NCBI GenBank assembly: GCA_028692205.1
Contig: JAQUXV010000206.1
Coordinates: forward strand, 1-5,447
Direction: 5' to 3'
Length of the DNA stretch: 5,447 bases
Source of the DNA: Eubacteriales bacterium
GTDB lineage: Bacteria > Bacillota_A > Clostridia > Christensenellales > Aristaeellaceae
Part shown: positions 1 through 5,447 of the stretch, in pieces
How the letters are laid out: each line of letters opens with the position of its first letter
Numbering within the stretch: the stretch's first letter is position 1
Made by a program: the position numbers and the translations under genes
The notes under the pieces: generated by a model
Databases searched by the model: none
The model's input: only the letters and a program-made list of their open reading frames with translations
What the model was told of the DNA's origin: nothing

Positions 1-804
1 GTGGTCGGCGCGCGGATGAACGGGCTGCCCGGCTGGCTGGTCGTCATCTGCTCGCTGCTGGCGGCCATGGCGGCGGGCGGCGCGTACGCGTGGGTGCCCG
101 GCGTGCTGAAGGTGAAGCTGAAGGTGAACGAGGTGGTTACGACCATTTTGCTCAACTCGGCCGCCATCTACTTTTGCAGCTACATGGCCAATGGACCGTT
201 GAAAACCGCCGAGCGCGGCATCGCCAGCGGCACGGACAGCATCGCCTCCTACGCCGCGTTCACCCCGTTAATCCGTCTGAGCAACCTCACCACCGGCGTG
301 TTCTACGCCGCGGGCATCACCCTGTTCGTGTGGTATTTGATGACGCGTTCCACCGTGGGCTTTGAAATGAAGATTACCGGCACCAACGAGCGCTTCGCCC
401 GCTACGGCGGCATCAGCGCCGACAGCCTTGCCCTGTGGGGCATGGTGCTTTCCGGCATGATTTGCGGCATCGTGGGCCTGCTGGAGGTATTCGGTTTGCA
501 CCACCGGTTTATGACCACCATCAGCAGCGAATTTTATTTCGACGGTATGCTCGTCGCCATGATTATGCGCTATCAGCCATTCGGCGTCATTTTAATGAGT
601 TTCTTCTTCGCCATCCTGAACATCGGCGGCTCGGCCATGGAGCTGTCGGCGGGCATCAGCAGCGAAGTAATGCTGATCGTGCAGTCCATCATCATCTTCT
701 TTATGGCGGCGGAAGGCGGCATCAGCGAAATGGTGCGCACACAGGCCGCAGCACGGCGGATTCGCCGCGCGGCGCGCAGGGCGGAGAAGGAGGCGGCGGC
801 ATGA
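1..804 (+). CDS. Nucleoside-type ABC transporter permease (BmpC/NupP/YufP-like), 5'-truncated by window edge
   Basis: This is an inner-membrane permease subunit of a BMP-family ABC importer, a family that takes up nucleosides. The reading frame is open from base 1, and the GTG there is probably an internal valine. YufP-like proteins are about 350 residues, so roughly 80 N-terminal residues should lie upstream. Visible hydrophobic segments fall near residues 11-36, 44-62, 100-115, 143-165, 180-210 and 222-240 of the 267 seen. The family stretch KVNEVVTTILLN is at 41-52. The cytoplasmic EAA-like loop that contacts the ATPase is at about 117-139 (STVGFEMKITGTNE, then GGIS). The C-terminus (about 246-267) is a basic, alanine-rich tail. 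The stop overlaps the next permease by ATGA. Assignment to this transporter family is firm; the substrate (purine or pyrimidine nucleoside, or another BMP ligand) cannot be fixed from sequence alone. Confidence 0.88.
   Translation: MVGARMNGLPGWLVVICSLLAAMAAGGAYAWVPGVLKVKLKVNEVVTTILLNSAAIYFCSYMANGPLKTAERGIASGTDSIASYAAFTPLIRLSNLTTGVFYAAGITLFVWYLMTRSTVGFEMKITGTNERFARYGGISADSLALWGMVLSGMICGIVGLLEVFGLHHRFMTTISSEFYFDGMLVAMIMRYQPFGVILMSFFFAILNIGGSAMELSAGISSEVMLIVQSIIIFFMAAEGGISEMVRTQAAARRIRRAARRAEKEAAA
787..793 (+). promoter_or_regulatory. Shine-Dalgarno of second permease inside first permease gene
   Basis: AAGGAGG lies 7 bases before the ATG at 801, inside the last codons of the upstream permease. 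Together with the ATGA overlap it fixes the start of the second permease, rather than the longer open frame that begins at 435, and it suggests translational coupling. Confidence 0.85.
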
Positions 805-1727
805 GCGAGATTTTCAACATTCTGCTGGTGCAAAACACGTTGCGCACCGCCACGCCCGTGGTGCTTTGCGCGTTGGGCTGCCTGATGACCGATCAGGTGG
901 GCATTATGAATATCGGCGTAGACGGCATGATGCTGATGGGCGCGTTTTTCGCCGTACTGGGCAGTTGGATGTTCGGCAGCTGGCTGATGGGCATCGTGTT
1001 CGTGACCGTGGTAGGCACGCTGCTGGGATACTTCTACTATATCTTTTCCATCAAGCTCAAGAGCGACGAGTTCATCATCGGCGTAGCGCTCAATATTCTG
1101 GCGGGCGGGTTGACCGTATTCCTGCTGCGCACGCTGTTCGGGGTCAAGGGCTCCTTCAGCGGTCCGGGCATCGTGCCGCTGCCGACCATCAACATTCCGT
1201 GGCTGGCCGCTATTCCCGTCGTCGGGCCGATTCTAAGCGGCAACACGCTGTTGGTGTACGTAAGCTGGCTGCTGGTGCTGGTGAGCTGGCTGTTCCTGTA
1301 TAAAACGCCGCTCGGCTTCCATCTGCGCGCCAGCGGCGAAGCCCCCGAAGCCCTGCGCGCCTCCGGCAAAAGCCCGGAGCGTATGAAGCGCCTTGCCTCC
1401 GTACTGTGCGGCATTCTCGCCACGCTCTCCGGCGCTCATTTAAGCCTCGGTTACCTGACCATGTTTTCCGAAAACATGAGCGCCTCGCGCGGGTTTGTAG
1501 CCGTGGCGTGCGTCATCTTCGGCGGCGGCAATCCCCCGCGGGTGTTTTTTGCGGCGCTCCTGTTCGGCTTTATCGACGCGCTGGGGATGCGGCTGCAGAA
1601 GTATATTCCTTCCGACATTACCAGCATGGCCCCTTATGTGGTCACCGTAGTGATGATGGTTGTCGTGGTGCTGATGAAGCGCCGCAGGCAAACAGCACGG
1701 GCGGCTTTCGGCGTAAAAACCTCGTAA
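801..1727 (+). CDS. Nucleoside-type ABC transporter permease (BmpD/NupQ/YufQ-like)
   Basis: This is the second membrane subunit of the same importer, pairing with the upstream permease. It has 308 residues, close to the roughly 320 usual for YufQ. The start is ATG 801, overlapping the previous stop, with AAGGAGG 7 bases upstream. The hallmark N-terminal motif is NIGVDGMMLMGAFF (37-50), matching the family N-I-G-x-[ED]-G-M-M-L-x-G-A-F-F pattern. The EAA-like ATPase-contact loop is at 170-197 (PLGFHLRASGEAPEALRASG, then SPER). A late conserved segment is SASRGFVAVACVIFGGGNPP (227-246); relatives usually show GRGF and a FGxWNP-like stretch, so this is slightly diverged. Hydrophobic segments lie near 14-30, 38-58, 60-82, 92-115, 148-167, 198-220, 230-262 and 278-292. 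The ATPase and binding lipoprotein are not in the window. A terminator follows within 50 bases, so this is the last gene of the operon. Confidence 0.9.
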   Translation: MSEIFNILLVQNTLRTATPVVLCALGCLMTDQVGIMNIGVDGMMLMGAFFAVLGSWMFGSWLMGIVFVTVVGTLLGYFYYIFSIKLKSDEFIIGVALNILAGGLTVFLLRTLFGVKGSFSGPGIVPLPTINIPWLAAIPVVGPILSGNTLLVYVSWLLVLVSWLFLYKTPLGFHLRASGEAPEALRASGKSPERMKRLASVLCGILATLSGAHLSLGYLTMFSENMSASRGFVAVACVIFGGGNPPRVFFAALLFGFIDALGMRLQKYIPSDITSMAPYVVTVVMMVVVVLMKRRRQTARAAFGVKTS

Positions 1728-1771
1728 AGATGCCTTGCCCTTTCCACACTCCCCCGTCTTTTAACAGCTAC

Positions 1772-1816
1772 AGGAGCGTCCGCTTTTCCGCAACAGGAAG
1801 CGAACGCTCCTTTTTT
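1772..1816 (+). terminator. Intrinsic terminator of the permease operon
   Basis: The arms are AGGAGCGT (1772-1779) plus CGCTT (1781-1785) and AAGCG (1798-1802) plus ACGCTCCT (1804-1811), with one C/A mismatch (1780/1803). The loop is 12 bases. A T tract runs on to 1816. A 13-pair stem followed at once by T6 is a classic Rho-independent terminator. It separates the transporter operon from degV. Confidence 0.9.
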
Positions 1817-1845
1817 CGCTCTGCGACCGTTCCGTTCCGGCCGCC

Positions 1846-1874
1846 TTGCAAAAACCCGCCGGACAAGGTACAAT
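1846..1874 (+). promoter_or_regulatory. Sigma-A-like promoter of the degV-family gene
   Basis: A -35 box TTGCAA (1846-1851) and a -10 box TACAAT (1869-1874) are separated by exactly 17 bases. They match the TTGACA/TATAAT consensus at 4/6 and 5/6. The pair sits just after the preceding terminator and predicts a transcript start near 1881, giving a leader of about 58 bases. The location and spacing make this the best promoter in the window. Confidence 0.65.
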
Positions 1875-1922
1875 AGCGGTGTCGCTTTTCGTTTACTATC
1901 CGAGCTTTATACGTCATTATCC

Positions 1923-1931
1923 AAAAGGAGG
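1923..1931 (+). promoter_or_regulatory. Shine-Dalgarno that decides the TTG start of degV
   Basis: AAAAGGAGG ends 7 bases before TTG 1939. The open frame extends upstream to 1846, but that part lies over the promoter. The first in-frame ATG (1957) is 25 bases away, too far. TTG 1939 is therefore the preferred start. The same bases enter a small GAATTC hairpin (1931-1946). Confidence 0.8.
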
Positions 1932-1938
1932 AATTCTG

Positions 1939-2817
1939 TTGAATTCTTATGTCTTCATGACCGATTCGGATTCCGATCTGCCTTATCAATACGTGGATCA
2001 GTACGACCTCAAAATGGTTTACATGCCCTACATTGTCGACGGTGTGGAATACTTTGACGATCTTGGCCGTGCCGGCAAGCAAACCGAGTATTTCCAAAAG
2101 ATGCGCGACGGTACTGCGCCCATTACCTCGCTGCTGCCCACGCCCGCCTATCTGGAATACTTCGAACCCATTCTGAAGGAAGGCCGCGATATTCTGTTCA
2201 TCGCCTTCTCCAGCCGTATGTCTTCCACCATCAACAACATTTACGCCGCGCGCGACGAGTTGCTGCCCAAGTATCCGGGCCACCGCATTCTGGTGGTGGA
2301 TACGCTCAGCATCTCCGCGCCGATGTCGCTGCTGCTGCACCGCGCGTACAAGCTTTATACCGAAGGAAAAAGCATGGACGAGGTGGCCGAATGGGTGGAG
2401 AAGAACAAGCTTCGCTGCCATGCCTGGCTGACGGTGGACGACCTGAAATACCTGAAGCGCGGCGGGCGAATCAGCTCCATCGCTGCCACCATGGGCACCA
2501 TGCTGGATTTGAAACCCATCATCATCCTGAACCGTGCAGGCAGCATGGCCGCGGTGGACAAGGTACGCGGCCGCAAAGCGGCGCTGCGCTATCTGGCGGA
2601 CAAAACCGTGGAGTGCATCGAGGATCCCGAAAACCAGGATGTGGTGATCCTGCACGCAGACGCCAAGGAGGATGCCGACCGGCTGGAGGCGTTGATTCGC
2701 GAGCGTCTGCCCCAATTGAAGGGTGTAGAGCAGTATTTTGTGGGGCCCGTTATCGGCGCGCACTGCGGCCCGGGCACCGTGGCAAGCTGCTTTATGGGCA
2801 AGGAACGCGCCAACTGA
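1939..2817 (+). CDS. DegV family protein (fatty-acid binding)
   Basis: DegV/FakB-type proteins bind a fatty acid in a pocket. In some Firmicutes they present it to the kinase FakA for acyl-phosphate formation and phospholipid synthesis; many paralogues have no proven role. The product is 292 residues, a typical length. Family marks in order: N-terminal TDSDSDLP (8-15); the PITSLLPTP region (61-69), equivalent to TSxPS; SSRMSSTINN (91-100), equivalent to the ligand-loop SSxLSGTY; VVDTLSISAP (119-128); VDDLKYLKRGGRIS (166-179); LKPIIILN (191-198); and C-terminal PVIGAHCGPGT (270-280) with the conserved histidine H275. It has no signal peptide and is cytoplasmic. Start TTG is chosen from the Shine-Dalgarno. 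It appears monocistronic, with its own promoter and a hairpin terminator 40 bases after the stop. No fakA-like kinase gene is adjacent, so partner and ligand are unknown. Confidence 0.93.
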   Translation: MNSYVFMTDSDSDLPYQYVDQYDLKMVYMPYIVDGVEYFDDLGRAGKQTEYFQKMRDGTAPITSLLPTPAYLEYFEPILKEGRDILFIAFSSRMSSTINNIYAARDELLPKYPGHRILVVDTLSISAPMSLLLHRAYKLYTEGKSMDEVAEWVEKNKLRCHAWLTVDDLKYLKRGGRISSIAATMGTMLDLKPIIILNRAGSMAAVDKVRGRKAALRYLADKTVECIEDPENQDVVILHADAKEDADRLEALIRERLPQLKGVEQYFVGPVIGAHCGPGTVASCFMGKERAN

Positions 2818-2857
2818 CCGGGCTTCTTCTCCCATAAAAATCATTGTGTATCCTAAA

Positions 2858-2891
2858 GGGGCCGCGCATAGCGCGGCCCCTGCTTCTTTCT
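2858..2891 (+). terminator. GC-rich terminator hairpin after degV
   Basis: GGGGCCGCGC (2858-2867) and GCGCGGCCCC (2871-2880) form a perfect 10-pair stem with a 3-base ATA loop, 40 bases after the degV stop. The following tract TGCTTCTTTCT is pyrimidine-rich but not a clean T run. The stem is preceded by AAA, so it could also stop transcription from the minus strand. The hairpin is certain; its strength as a terminator is less so. Confidence 0.7.
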
Positions 2892-2895
2892 ATGT

Positions 2896-3099
2896 TAACC
2901 GAAGCACACAGATGCCGCGGGTTAAACCAATGCAGGTTCCGTTTCCGCGAAAGGTGGCTTTTCAAACCCACACCTCGCAATTCGTACCGGCACAGGGGGT
3001 AGAAAAAAGCGCGTCCCGCACACGGCAGCCCCATGCGGCATAGCCAATTCCTGAGCTACCTATCCCCACCGCTTCAGCGGGCACACGCTTCGCTTTTTT
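2896..3099. ncRNA. Candidate structured noncoding RNA or attenuator region, class unknown
   Basis: This stretch has no credible protein gene but an unusual number of complementary segments. Read on the + strand, CGAAGC (2900-2905) pairs with GCTTCG (3087-3092), and TGCC (2913-2916) with GGCA (3080-3083), closing an RNA of about 200 bases followed by T6 (3094-3099). Internal pairs are AGGTG/CACCT (2952-2956 with 2971-2975, extended by GCG/CGC), GGTAG/CTACC (2998-3002 with 3056-3060) with CCC following after a bulge, CCGCA/TGCGG (3016-3020 with 3034-3038) and CCGC/GCGG (3069-3072 with 3077-3080). The alternative AAAAAAGCG/CGCTTTTTT (3003-3011 with 3091-3099) is exclusive of the first. The 3003-3099 inverted repeat works on both strands, so the strand is unresolved. 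Length and closing stem recall 6S RNA, but I see no diagnostic 6S, SRP, tmRNA, RNase P or T-box sequence. It could be spurious pairing in GC-rich DNA. Confidence 0.33.
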
Positions 3100-3119
3100 G
3101 CCGTCTTTGTCCTATCAAA

Positions 3120-3148
3120 TTTACAGGAGCGCCGTACGTTTTCACAAT
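3120..3148 (+). promoter_or_regulatory. Possible promoter for the alpha-galactosidase gene
   Basis: TTTACA (3120-3125; 5/6 of the -35 consensus) and CACAAT (3143-3148; 4/6 of the -10) are 17 bases apart. This would give a leader of about 205 bases carrying the hairpin at 3152-3182 and the palindromes at 3257-3285. On the opposite strand the same bases offer a weak pair (TTGTGA and TAAATT, 18 apart) pointing into the structured region. Weaker A/T-rich -10 candidates exist at 3208-3213 and 3238-3243. The choice is uncertain. Confidence 0.3.
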
Positions 3149-3151
3149 TTT

Positions 3152-3182
3152 GCCGGTTCGCCCTGTTTGGGCATTATCCGGC
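3152..3182 (+). other. Two-tier hairpin in the galactosidase leader
   Basis: The outer stem GCCGG (3152-3156) pairs with CCGGC (3178-3182). The inner stem GCCC (3160-3163) pairs with GGGC (3169-3172) around a TGTTT loop. An internal loop of TTC against ATTAT separates them. No T run follows, so it is not a terminator. It may be a leader RNA element or chance; no known riboswitch or antiterminator class is recognised. Confidence 0.4.
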
Positions 3183-3256
3183 CGCGTAGCGCAAACACAT
3201 TGTATGCTAAAATGGCTTCTTTTTTACCATCCCATCTTAAAATACTACTCTTGCGC

Positions 3257-3285
3257 ACGTCGACGTTTGCGGTTATCGTGATAAC
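3257..3285. promoter_or_regulatory. Two adjacent palindromes, candidate operator upstream of alpha-galactosidase
   Basis: ACGTCGACGT (3257-3266) is a perfect 10-base palindrome. GTTATC-GT-GATAAC (3272-3285) is an inverted repeat of 6 bases with a 2-base centre. They lie about 80-107 bases before the ATG. The second resembles in form the two-fold sites bound by LacI- or GntR-family sugar regulators, which commonly control alpha-galactoside genes. No regulator gene is in the window, so the factor is unknown. Confidence 0.35.
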
Positions 3286-3348
3286 ATGGATGGATATCGT
3301 TTTCAAGTCCGGACAACTTGCCCGGCATCGGAATGAAGAGATAACGGC

Positions 3349-3355
3349 AAAGGAG
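3349..3355 (+). promoter_or_regulatory. Shine-Dalgarno of alpha-galactosidase
   Basis: AAAGGAG ends 8 bases before ATG 3364. This is good spacing and supports that codon as the start. Confidence 0.85.
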
Positions 3356-3363
3356 CGCACCCT

Positions 3364-5430
3364 ATGAATATAACGTTACGGGAGAATGGACTGTATTTAG
3401 ATATTCTAATTACGCCGGAAGGGGATGTCCGGCTTTTGAACCTTTCGGATCGGACGCTTGCGCAGCCTGCGGACAGCCTGTGGTTCCGGCTGACGGAGGT
3501 GCAGGAATCCGGCCAGAACCAGGATGACAACTGCGGCTCCAAGCACACCGGCACGCAGCCGGGGAGCCTGCTGCGGTACGACAGTCATACGGTTACGCAA
3601 AATGAGTTCGGCACAAAGCTGGAAGTGCGCCAGCGGTGGCGCGGATTGTTTGTAATCAGCCATTTTCAGTTTTATACCGGCATTCCCGCCGTGCGCAGCT
3701 GGACGGAGCTGCAAAGCCGCGAGGTTTCGGACATTCACCCGATTGAGTATGTAACGTCCTTCAAGCTTGCCGGACTGGGGCGCGGCGAACCGGCGGTGAA
3801 CGCGCAAAAGAACATCGTCCACATCCCGCACAGCAGCTGGTGCAGCGAGGCGCAATGGCGGCAGTATACGCTGGAGGAGCTCGGCTGCGCGCCTGTTTTT
3901 GACGAGAAAGGCCGTTTTTCCATGAAACGGGTTGCGCTTGCTTCCACCGGCACATGGCCCGCGGGCGAACACCTGCCCATGGGCGCGTTCTCGCGAGGAG
4001 GCGACGGCCGCACCATGGCATGGCAGCTCGAAACCGCCGGTTCCTGGAACTGGGAGCTTTCGGACAGCGAAGGCTGGCTGTATCTGGCGCTATCCGGCCC
4101 GTCCGCGCAGGAGAACGGGTTTACGGAGATGTTACGCCCCGGCGAAACGTTCGTTTCCGTGCCCTGCGCAATTGCCTTCGGCGGGAACTTTGAGGAGAGC
4201 ATTCAGGCGCTCACCCGCTACCGCCGCCGCATTCGCCGCCCCAATCAGGACAACGCCCACCCCAGCGTGATCTACAACGATTATATGAACTGCCTCTGGG
4301 GCGACCCGACCACAGAAAAAGAACGTCCGCTTATCCGCGCCGCGCAGGAGGCGGGATGCAAAATTTATTGCGTGGACTGCGGTTGGTACTCCGAAGGCTA
4401 CTGGTGGGACGGTGTTGGCGAATGGCTGCCCAGCGGCATCCGCTTCCCCGGCGGCATCACCGAAGTGATGGACGACATTCGCGCCCACGGGATGATTCCG
4501 GGCCTGTGGCTGGAACTGGAAGTGATGGGCACCAAATGCCCGTTGGCGAAAAAGGTACCGCCCTCGTGGTTCTTCCAGCGGAACGGCAAGCCCATCGTAT
4601 ACCGCAGCCGCTACCAGCTGGATTTCCGCAACCCGGAGGTGATCCGCCACGCGGACGGCGTGATCGACCGGCTGGTGAACGAATATGGCGTGGGCTATAT
4701 TAAAATGGATTACAACATCAACGCCGGGCCGGGCACCGATTATCAGGCCGACAACGTGGGCGCGGGGCTGCTGGGCCACACACGCGCATACCTGAAATGG
4801 CTGGATGGCGTGCTGGCCCGTTACCCCGACCTGATTATCGAAAATTGCGGCAGCGGCGGAATGCGCATGGAATACTCGCTGCTGTCGCGGTTGAGCATCC
4901 AATCCGTAAGCGATCAGGAAGATTATCGCAAAATGGCCGCGCTGGCCTGCAACTGCGCCACAGCCCTCACGCCGGAGCAGGCGGCTATTTGGAGCTATCC
5001 CCTCCCCGACGGAGACGAGGAGGAAACCATCTTCAACATGGTCAACGCCATGCTGCTGCGCATTCACCAGAGCGGGCACCTGCAAAAGCTATCCCCCGCA
5101 CGGCTTGCACTGGTACAGGAGGGTATCGCCTGCCACAAATCCATTTGCGACCGCCTGAAGGACGGCTTGCCGTGCTGGCCCATCGGGCTGGGTAGCCTGA
5201 ACGCGCCCTTTCTCGCTTTTGGCGTGGATTGCGGCGACACGCTTTACCTATCGGTCTGGCATGTGCAAGGGTCGGAAAACGTGCTTTCCCTGCCACTGAC
5301 TGGCCGCGGCGTTACCCAGGTAAAATGCCTGTACCCGGCGGCGCGCCCCGTGCCCGCGAAGCTGGAAGGCGAAACGCTGACCGTGGAGTTGGCGCCGCTG
5401 ACGGCGCGGGTGTTCGAGCTGAAAAAATAA
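3364..5430 (+). CDS. Alpha-galactosidase, glycoside hydrolase family 36 type
   Basis: A retaining alpha-galactosidase that releases galactose from melibiose, raffinose-family sugars or related alpha-galactosides. The 688 residues are near the 700-750 usual for bacterial GH36. There is no signal peptide or membrane segment, so it is probably cytoplasmic and acts on imported sugar. The N-terminal beta-sandwich spans about 1-290, the catalytic TIM barrel about 300-600 and a C-terminal beta domain about 610-688. Landmarks: YCVDCGWY (335-342) at the galactose-binding aspartate; GLWLELEVMG (380-389); YIKMDYN (445-451) with predicted nucleophile D449; ENCGSGGMRMEY (493-504); and SVSDQEDY (514-521) with predicted acid/base D517. 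GH36 commonly has DDGW or DAGW where this has DCGW (338-341). There are 17 cysteines, consistent with a reducing cytoplasm. It is preceded by a 546-base gap and stands alone in the window; transport genes may lie downstream. The family is firm; the exact substrate, including alpha-N-acetylgalactosaminides, is not. Confidence 0.92.
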   Translation: MNITLRENGLYLDILITPEGDVRLLNLSDRTLAQPADSLWFRLTEVQESGQNQDDNCGSKHTGTQPGSLLRYDSHTVTQNEFGTKLEVRQRWRGLFVISHFQFYTGIPAVRSWTELQSREVSDIHPIEYVTSFKLAGLGRGEPAVNAQKNIVHIPHSSWCSEAQWRQYTLEELGCAPVFDEKGRFSMKRVALASTGTWPAGEHLPMGAFSRGGDGRTMAWQLETAGSWNWELSDSEGWLYLALSGPSAQENGFTEMLRPGETFVSVPCAIAFGGNFEESIQALTRYRRRIRRPNQDNAHPSVIYNDYMNCLWGDPTTEKERPLIRAAQEAGCKIYCVDCGWYSEGYWWDGVGEWLPSGIRFPGGITEVMDDIRAHGMIPGLWLELEVMGTKCPLAKKVPPSWFFQRNGKPIVYRSRYQLDFRNPEVIRHADGVIDRLVNEYGVGYIKMDYNINAGPGTDYQADNVGAGLLGHTRAYLKWLDGVLARYPDLIIENCGSGGMRMEYSLLSRLSIQSVSDQEDYRKMAALACNCATALTPEQAAIWSYPLPDGDEEETIFNMVNAMLLRIHQSGHLQKLSPARLALVQEGIACHKSICDRLKDGLPCWPIGLGSLNAPFLAFGVDCGDTLYLSVWHVQGSENVLSLPLTGRGVTQVKCLYPAARPVPAKLEGETLTVELAPLTARVFELKK

Positions 5431-5447
5431 GCCTGCCGAAGAACAGC

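Larger units (their letters stand above)
2818..3363. other. 546-base intergenic region between degV and the galactosidase gene
   Basis: No protein gene is convincing here: the short open frames lack Shine-Dalgarno sites and recognisable family motifs. The region holds the degV terminator hairpin, the candidate structured RNA, a possible promoter, a leader hairpin and two palindromes, each listed separately. Its last part (about 3190-3350) is visibly richer in A and T than the genes around it, as expected for a regulatory leader. Confidence 0.8.

Noticed and set aside
435..800. Upstream extension of the second permease frame
   Set aside because: It overlaps the first permease gene in another frame, and its translation is not transporter-like. 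The Shine-Dalgarno at 787-793 and the ATGA overlap fix the start at 801.
1768..2844. 358-codon open frame on the minus strand covering all of degV
   Set aside because: It is antisense to a clear degV gene, runs through the upstream promoter and terminator, shows no family motif, and is the expected mirror of GC-rich codon usage.
2738..3043. Open frame crossing the end of degV and its terminator
   Set aside because: It reads through the GC-rich terminator hairpin and lacks a ribosome-binding site; coding potential is not credible.
2896..3099. Specific assignment as 6S, SRP, tmRNA, RNase P, T-box or cobalamin riboswitch
   Set aside because: I looked on both strands for their conserved boxes (for example the T-box AGGGTGGNACCGCG and the SRP GGAAGGAAGCA loop) and did not find convincing matches, so no class is named.
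3033..3281. Short open frame in the intergenic region
   Set aside because: No Shine-Dalgarno, no family resemblance, overlaps the candidate structured RNA and the leader; treated as noncoding.
4132..5085. 317-codon open frame on the minus strand inside the galactosidase gene
   Set aside because: Composition is a shadow of the + strand codons, with no recognisable domain or ribosome-binding context; the + strand gene carries intact GH36 motifs.
1..5447. CRISPR array, insertion sequence, tRNA or prophage features
   Set aside because: No regular repeat-spacer pattern, transposase motif, terminal inverted repeats or tRNA cloverleaf were seen in the window.

Overview
The window looks like chromosomal DNA from a GC-rich gut-type Firmicute of the Clostridia. 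The reasons are the strong AGGAGG-type Shine-Dalgarno sites, a TTG start, GC-rich hairpin terminators, a DegV-family protein, Bmp-type nucleoside transporter permeases and a cysteine-rich GH36 enzyme without a signal peptide. The taxonomic placement is inference from gene content. All four real genes lie on the + strand and cover most of the window.

Region 1 (1-1816) is the end of an ABC transporter operon of the BmpC/NupP-NupQ (YufP-YufQ) type. The first permease is cut by the window edge. The second overlaps it by ATGA, with its Shine-Dalgarno inside the upstream gene, so translation is probably coupled. A strong intrinsic terminator at 1772-1816 closes the unit. The ATPase and the substrate-binding lipoprotein expected for such a system would lie upstream, outside the window.

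Region 2 (1846-2891) is a single-gene unit: a good sigma-A-like promoter (TTGCAA, 17 bp, TACAAT), a short leader, a TTG-initiated degV-family gene (fatty-acid-binding protein) and a GC-rich terminator hairpin. A small GAATTC hairpin straddles the degV start codon.

Region 3 (2818-3363) is a 546-base gap with no convincing protein gene. It is rich in complementary segments: a possible structured RNA at about 2896-3099 with mutually exclusive pairings ending in a T6 tract, a two-tier hairpin at 3152-3182, and two palindromes at 3257-3285 that could be operators for the next gene. This is the least explained part of the window.

Region 4 (3364-5430) is a complete GH36-type alpha-galactosidase of 688 residues, probably cytoplasmic, with recognisable nucleophile (D449) and acid/base (D517) motifs. 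It would hydrolyse imported alpha-galactosides such as melibiose or raffinose-family sugars. Nothing ties the three units to one pathway; together they suggest a fermentative anaerobe that scavenges nucleosides and plant-derived sugars. I did not find a clear new multi-gene system. The best candidate for something undescribed is the structured noncoding region between degV and the galactosidase gene.
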